A DNA stretch of 64,000 bases from Ligustrum vulgare (lineage: Eukaryota; Streptophyta; Magnoliopsida; Lamiales; Oleaceae). Location: the NCBI GenBank assembly GCA_963555705.1, contig OY743184.1, forward strand, positions 23,224,859-23,288,858. Direction: 5' to 3'. Shown in pieces: positions 58,204 to 64,000 of the stretch. The position numbers were made by a program, and so were the translations under genes. Position 1 is the first letter of the stretch. Every line of letters starts with the position of its first letter. The notes under the pieces are model-generated. The model had not been told where the DNA came from. It did not search any database and saw only the letters and a program-made list of their open reading frames with translations.

Positions 58204-60483
58204 GATTTGTAATTTGAAATTTAGAGAAATTCCAAATGCATCCGACTGTGTAGAACCTCTTATATTATTCATGCAACCGGATAAACGGATCTTCGGGTAC
58301 CTTCATTGTGTTTTCATCTATTCATTATTTAGGTATGTAGCACAAGGCATTTGGTCCTACAGGATAAATAGGAAGTTAAGATTGAATCATGTTGAGTAAA
58401 ATATATTTGTTCTCTATGAGCACCAAGTTAACAAGATCATTGGTTTCGAAATTGATAAAATAGATTTGGATTGTTATTTTACTGGTTGAATGCTACAGCA
58501 GAATGCATAACTGAAGTTACTTTTAACTCTATATATATAGAAAATGTTCGTGTTTGCAGGTCTTCATGTTTAGTTGAATGCATACACGTAGATACAATTG
58601 AAATGATGACTATGTTTAGTTGAATACATAAAGATGCATATGAAACATAGATCATACAAATGAAATGATGATTGTCACTAATCTAGTGAACCCTCTAAAT
58701 GGGGAAGAGTTATTACTAGTCTGGCAAAGCCCCCCCACCCCATTTCATTTGAAGTTGTCGACCTATAGAGTTCTGAAGTGAGAGATACATGCCTCTTTTT
58801 CTTTGAAAATGACAAGTGGGTTGCATCTTAATTCTTTATATTTGATGAACCATTTGGTGTATTTAGGTGTGGATATCCATCTTCGTTCATAATGATAATT
58901 TTTTGCAAGATTACAAACTATTTTCAACTTTAATTTTTTTTTTTTTTTTAATAAATTTTCAACTTTAAATTTTTGTATGGTAATAGAATAAAGTTGCATA
59001 AAACTTTATAAATGTTGCTAGGAGCTCATCAAGATAAGTAAATGTCCAATAGCAAGTATGTAAAATTGTATTAATTGTAATTCATTAGAAAATGTAATTA
59101 AATTGCAATTGTAATGAATTACAATTTATAACTAATTTAAAAGAAAAATGAACATTTGAGTGATCTATAATATAAGTTAAGTTTCAATAATAATTAATTA
59201 ACTGCAAAATTGAAATTAGGTTGCAATTGTAATTAATTACAATTTGTAAATAATTCAATTAATTTCAGTAATTAAATCTTTTATGTTTTGCGAGTTCATT
59301 AGTTACCATTGTAATTAATTACAAATTAAAATTAAGTTACAATTATAATTAATTACAAACTTAAATTCATTATAGAATGTTCATGGAATTGGACTTATCT
59401 TTGGTATCATGTAATTTAACCCAACAAATATGCAATTAAAGAGTGATTTCATCACCCAAACCGCCTTAATGGATGGAGCAAGCCAAACAACTTCAATTTC
59501 TTCAGTACTTGACATCACCTTGTAAAGCTCATGATTTTCTTCTGCAAAGGATATTATTATCTTCAGTCTATGTTGATTCTCAAGAGTCAAGACAACGTCA
59601 ATTGGAAAACAAAAATTTTAACATTATTCTCACAACCATCAACCACAACCATAGAATCTGATGCAATTAAAGAGTGATTCCATCACCCAACCTTGCCCAG
59701 ACCGTATTTGAGCAGGTAAATCTGGAGGTTGCAAGAACTAGTATCGCGTAGATGAGGATGCCCAGAAAAATCTCGTAGGCCCCATCTTCAGCCTCAAATT
59801 GCATCTCCCAAGCAGATCACACAAAAGACCTAGCTTTAATTGGACTAGATTTGAGTCAAAAAGGGAAAAAAAAAAAAAGAGAATAGTGATTTCATCACCC
59901 AAATCCAACAAACATCCAAGATTACCAGTCGTTCAAAACGAGCATAAAATCTCTCTAACTCGACTACATCTTGCGTCTCTCAAATGTCATTTTCGGCACC
60001 CGAACCTCTATATTGGGTCGTCCTCTCTTCTCTCAAAAGGGTTTTGCCCTTAGCCTAAGAGCCAGAAGAAGTAGGAAAGTTGTCGGAGCAAAGCAAAATC
60101 TGTTGAATAAGCCGAAAAGATCACAAATTAAAGGGAAGGTTACACCAAAGAAATTGGGGGGGGGGGGGTAGAATTTTTCTTTCAGATTTTACCTGATTTT
60201 AATAATATGTTTTAGATTGTTAAAATTTCTTTCAATAACTGATATTTAAAAACAGCCCCTTAAATGTTTGTATTTGTGTACTTCACCCTATTTAAAATTA
60301 TGAAATTGGGCTAGAAAATCGAATTGGACTCAAATTATATTTTGTTGGTTTGAAATAATTAATATGGCTAGACGAACATGCTTTAATATTATTATTTTTT
60401 TAAATAGGTGAAATTGCAGCGACAAGTTTTCAAGAAATTAAATGATTATTTAAAATTTAACTGAAAATTTCTCGTTCACTACA
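58204..60483. other. Element T, right part, no recognised gene
   Basis: AT-rich, non-coding DNA. GAGTGATTTCATCACCCA and close variants occur three times (about 59438, 59670 and 59883). A minus-strand open frame at 59381-59590 is not a family I recognise. A G run lies at 60158-60169. The element ends at CACTACA (60483). Confidence 0.5.
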
Positions 60484-60541
60484 CATGGGATACTTTTGAT
60501 AGCACTTTTGACCTTTTGAACGACTAAGGTGTACTCAGGAC

Positions 60542-61289
60542 TAGGGCTGGGCAAAAACCAAACCAAAATGACGAACTTGATTGATCCAATCCAAACCGAC
60601 CGGTTTGGGTTGGTTTTTTAGGTGATTGGTTGGTTTGCAGGTTGAAAAATATAAATTTTGATCGAATTGGTTTGGTTTGGGTTGGGTTGCAGTTTCAATT
60701 GAAAACCCGATTAACCCAACCCAACCCAATCCAAACCGACCCATACTATTGATTATAAAAAAAATCCTATAAAGAACAAAAACAGTGGTGGTTTGTCAAT
60801 TTACTAAGTTCAACTACTGCAAATAGAAGAAATAAAACTACCTTCGTGTACAAAATCTTATTGCCAACTATTTTGTGTTGAATTCTATCAATAATTTGTT
60901 TTTAAAAATCCAAAATCCACTAATATGTTTCCTAGAAGGCTTGAACCGCCAACGGTAGGTAATTGGTTCAACGAATTTAAAATAAATTAGAAGGAAAGTA
61001 TCATATTTGTATTCAATGCTTACAAATTGATCAAAGACTTGGGACAAAAATTAACCAAAAAAAATAAATAATAATACAAATATACAATTAATTCAATCTA
61101 AGGTCCAAAAATAAAAGCCCAAAATGAAGCTCAGACCACAAATCAACCCGACCCAAACTGCTCAATGTTGGTTTGGGTTTTAAAGTTTTTATTGGTTTCA
61201 TTGGGTTGATTTTTAAACAAACCGACTTGGTCGGGTTTGGGTTCGGGTTGGTCTCCAACCCGACCCAAACTAACCCACGCCCAGCCCTA
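60542..61289. mobile_element. hAT-type MITE, 748 bp, inside the viral reverse transcriptase
   Basis: The inverted ends are TAGGGCTGGGC. The 8-bp flanks are CTCAGGAC and CTCAGGAT (60534-60541 and 61290-61297), seven of eight matching. Both arms repeat AACCCGACCC and GGTTTGGGTTGG words. It has no coding capacity. Confidence 0.9.
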
Positions 61290-62072
61290 CTCAGGATCCC
61301 ATGGTTTTGGATTCTTTTGTAATCTTTTGAAAAGAGGAGCACAGAGAATTCTGATATTTTGAATAAAGTCGGACACATAATTAACACATCCTAGACATCT
61401 CTGTAGACTAGTCTTATCAATAATTTGATCATGAAATTTATCGGTAAAATCCAAACTTCTTTTAATTGGTGTAATAGTTCCTTGAAAACTCGTATGTCCA
61501 AGAAAACGAATGCTTGTTTGATGTAAACCAATTTTCTTTGCAGAAACTGCTAAACCATTAATTTTAACAATATTGAAAAAGGTGTTAAGATGTTTGAAAT
61601 GTTGTTCTAAACTTTCAGAATAAAGAAGAACATCATTAATGTAAACAATGATAAAATTTTGATAAGGATTAAAAATATCATTCATGATTTTTTGAAATTC
61701 AGAAGGGGCATTTTTTAGACCAAAATGCATAACATTCCATTCGTATTGACCAAACGGAACATTGAATGCAGTTTTATATCTATCTTCTTCCTTGATTTGA
61801 ATCTGCCAAAAGCCAAATTTCATATCAAATTTAGAAAAGATGACTGCTTTGAGAAGTCGATTGAGAAGATCTTTCTTTTGTGGAAGTGGATACCTTATCC
61901 ATTGAAGAGCAGAATTGAGAAGCTTATAATTGATTACAAGTCTAGGAGTACCACGTTCGATTTCTGCTTGATTTAGCACATAAAACGCAGAACAACTCCA
62001 GGGAGATTTACTTACTAGGACGAATAAGGCCCTTTTCCAGTAAATCTTTGATTTCTTTTGTTCAATAGTCAA
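61290..62072 (-). pseudogene. Pararetroviral reverse transcriptase remnant
   Basis: The 261-residue open frame covers most RT motifs: RLVINYKLLN, FSKFDMKFGFWQIQI, FNVPFGQYEWNVMHFGL and IIVYINDVLLYS. The active site reads YIND where the family has YIDD, so one catalytic aspartate is lost. The frame runs into the MITE at 61289. On the other side (60489-60541) the polyprotein continues for about 17 residues until element T. Confidence 0.88.
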
Positions 62073-62084
62073 GAAGTTCTTTAT

Positions 62085-62660
62085 TCATTTGAATGGGTCT
62101 TGATTTAGTTGGAATTGTTGATTCATGAAAATCAGAATTGTAGGGAAGAGAAACAATATGTTTCTTTCTATGCCAAAACGCATCAGGAATAGTTGAACAT
62201 ACTTCTGTTTCAATTTTTTGAAATTTATATTGTTGATAATTAGAGAAATTGATGCTTGCTTGAGAGCATTAACATCTTTGAAACAATGAGGATTTATAAA
62301 TTTGATAAACAATTCCCGTCCAAAGACATTTGTTTTTAGACCTTTTTCGTTAGCTTGAAAGGGATAAATTTGAACAATGAAAAGAGTACCAAGAATAACT
62401 TCTTGATCTAAATCCTTAACTAAATAAAAGTTATTTTTGAAACAAATATTTGAATTGCAAACATGAGCTTTTGAAAGTTTATATTGAATGTTTAATTTTC
62501 TTTACAACTGGCGTCATAGAGACGTTCAGTAGTTTTTTCAAAGTATTTTGTAGGGATTAATCCCTCACGAATACAATTTGGATCAGCTCCAGAATCAATT
62601 AAGAGTCTAGTTTTTAATTTGAAATGTTTATCAACGATAATTGTCATTTGACAATACCAT
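62085..62660 (-). pseudogene. Pararetroviral aspartic protease remnant
   Basis: On the minus strand near 62610 the translation shows an aspartic protease active-site stretch, LLIDSGADPNCI, followed by GLIPTKYFEKT. Continuation toward the RT is frameshifted (open frame 62085-62312). Confidence 0.75.
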
Positions 62661-62969
62661 TTTTGAAGTTGGACACGATTAATAACATTAATTTTCTCTT
62701 CATCAGTAAGAGGAAAATTTGAGTCATTAAATCGTTCAGGATGATCATATTTTTCAATATATTTCTTTTCTTTGATAGAGCTGGAATCAGATTCATTTGA
62801 AGAAGAAGAAGAAGAAGATTTGTTTTGTTCTTTTAAAGAATTATTTTTAAGGAAAACAACTTCAAGTTTGATGTCTTTAACTTGACGTTCAAGACTTGAA
62901 ATTTGAGATTTTATTTCCTTAATTTCTGATTTTAAATCAGAGATAGAAGATTTTGACGCTGATTCTTGA

Positions 62970-63305
62970 TTAAACCTTTTTTATTATTTCTTTCATACTA
63001 AAAGGTTCAAGAGAAATTTTTGAAGGTGAAGGAAGAAGTAAAGAGAATTTTTTCTTTAATTGAGGATTATCAATCTTCTCAATTATTTCTTGAATGAGTT
63101 TTTCTTCTTTTGTTAAGACATTTATGGTTTTACAACCACAAATTTCTTTACCATGACTATTTTGAGAGGAGAATGAAGAATTATATTCGTTATCAGAATC
63201 TTCTTGATACTGATAAACTTGTTCTAATTTAGAATCAGATTTTTCTTCTGAAGAGGAATTGAGTAAATTGAGAAGTTCAAATTTAATATCTTTGTCAATT
63301 TGAAG
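62970..63305 (-). pseudogene. Pararetroviral region between coat protein and protease
   Basis: The frame contains FELLNLLNSSSEEKSDSK and CGCKTINVLTKEEKLIQEII followed by a charged helix. I know similar runs between the capsid and protease parts of plant endogenous pararetrovirus polyproteins. The IYIYIY start of the open frame is translated TA repeat, not protein. Confidence 0.6.
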
Positions 63306-63307
63306 AT

Positions 63308-63329
63308 TATATATATATATATATATATC
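63308..63329. repeat. TA microsatellite at the viral junction
   Basis: A pure TA run of about 11 units separates viral sequence from host-side sequence. Confidence 0.85.
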
Positions 63330-63453
63330 TGGTGACAAACAATGTCAAAGAAGCACGCAGTTTGGAGGTTATTCTCATGGACAAGGAAATATAAATGTCT
63401 CTTAATTATGTGTAAATTACACATCAATAGTATTCACCATCTTTTTTTTTCTT

Positions 63454-64000
63454 ATGTATGGTGATAGAATTCAAGCCACTATATTGCCTCCCTACATCTC
63501 AAAGTTTGATGGGCTATTACGAGAGCAAATGATTTACTATTTAACAAACTTTACCGTGAAGGATAATGCTAGTGGATATCATACCACTAGTCATGTTTAT
63601 TGTTTATTTTTTATTCCTATTAATGAAGTTATTGGTGTATGTGACAAAAGCATTACTACATCATTATTCAATTTCAAGAGTATTTCAGAAATTGAAGGGA
63701 TGGTCAATGTAGAAGATGTTGGATTATTCGGTATGTTTATGACTAAACTTAATTCTTTGTAATGTTTGTATTCGATTATGAAAAAAAAAAAAAACTAATG
63801 CCTATAGTTGTCTTTCAGATTTCATTGATCAAGTTGGTGCAAAACACGCAATTCAACATCAAAAAACAAATTCTTATGGAATTGCTTCCAAACACATTGA
63901 TATAGTTTTATAAGATCTTGAGTATACCCTATATCTTTTTTATCGGGATGAAATAATTCTGTACGTTACAATTCTCGTTTTTTAAATTTAAAACTTGATG
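63454..64000 (+). pseudogene. RPA-like (DUF223-type) gene fragment, cut by the window edge
   Basis: The frame from 63454 reads GDRIQATILPPYISKFDGLL, IYYLTNFTVKDNASGYHTT and VYCLFFIPINEVIGVCD. This is the first OB-fold pattern of plant RPA70-like/DUF223 proteins, often carried by Helitrons. After a stop at 63762 and a T-rich stretch with TTTCAG, a second piece (FIDQVGAKHAIQHQKTNSYG, HIDIVL) from about 63820 resembles the next OB fold. It is probably a decayed or intron-split copy. No methionine start is supported because upstream sequence may be part of it. Confidence 0.6.

Larger units (their letters stand above)
43437..60483. mobile_element. Element T: unclassified insertion with 5-bp duplication, carrying an RPS2 gene fragment
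   Basis: It starts TGTAACGACTCGAGTTC and ends CTCGTTCACTACA, with the perfect duplication CATGG on both sides (43432-43436 and 60484-60488). The viral polyprotein reading is continuous across the two flanks, which fixes the edges firmly. Without the Athila element inside it (43481-54345), T is about 6.2 kb. TG...CA ends and a 5-bp duplication point to an LTR-type element, but I found no second LTR and no gag or pol. It holds a short tandem array, a hAT-type MITE and a piece of a ribosomal protein gene. Confidence 0.75.
60484..63308 (-). mobile_element. Endogenous pararetrovirus, segment 1: capsid tail, protease, RT
   Basis: This is the upstream part (minus strand) of the viral insertion whose remainder is at 38400-43436. 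Its outer edge coincides with a TA microsatellite at 63308-63329. A 748-bp hAT-type MITE splits it near the end of the RT region. All coding parts are broken. Confidence 0.83.

Noticed and set aside
58145..58399. 84-codon open frame as a possible new gene
   Set aside because: It is out of frame with the RPS2-like block it overlaps, and no family is recognisable.

Overview
The window is nuclear DNA from a flowering plant, most likely a eudicot. It is AT-rich, holds a host gene split into ten exons with plant-type GT-AG introns, and is packed with plant transposable elements: Ty1/copia, Ty3/gypsy of the Athila type, LINE, Helitron, hAT and Harbinger-type MITEs, and an endogenous plant pararetrovirus. 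No tRNA, rRNA or CRISPR structure was seen. I cannot name the species.

The only intact host gene is on the minus strand, from the ATG at 30300 to the stop at 11352. I traced ten exons whose phases fit and whose splice sites are canonical; they encode 715 residues of an OSCA/CSC1-type hyperosmolality-gated cation channel of the HYP1 group. The gene is stretched to about 19 kb by insertions in its introns. Intron 4 holds a nearly intact, young copia element (23002-28066, duplicated site CATAT). Intron 8 holds a rearranged pair of copia-like elements (12599-15490) and a 500-bp MITE. Intron 5 holds two small MITEs and a copia 3' fragment. A degenerate Helitron (31060-33060), itself split by a hAT-type MITE, lies just upstream of the gene.

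Left of the gene, 1-11 kb is repeat debris: a GGTCAC-rich repeat region, a degenerate solo LTR, a 916-bp hAT-type MITE with a perfect 8-bp duplication, and a LINE ORF1 split by a 2.9-kb block that carries a 50-bp tandem array.

Right of the gene, 33-36 kb is AT-rich with no gene that I can see. A 1.5-kb solo gypsy LTR (36783-38288, duplicated site TTAAG) follows. From 38.4 to 63.3 kb there is one layered structure. An endogenous pararetrovirus on the minus strand (about 7.1 kb once insertions are subtracted, circularly permuted) is split at its reverse transcriptase/RNase H junction by element T (43437-60483, duplicated site CATGG). Element T carries a broken piece of a 40S ribosomal protein S2 gene. 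T is in turn split by a full-length Athila-type element (43481-54345, 1.87-kb LTRs) and by a hAT-type MITE (55772-56442). A second hAT-type MITE (60542-61289) sits in the viral reverse transcriptase. The window ends in a fragment of an RPA-like (DUF223-type) gene, a kind often carried by Helitrons.

I found no new multi-gene system. What is unusual is the readable order of insertions, the element with a captured ribosomal-protein gene, and the LTR-swapped copia composite.
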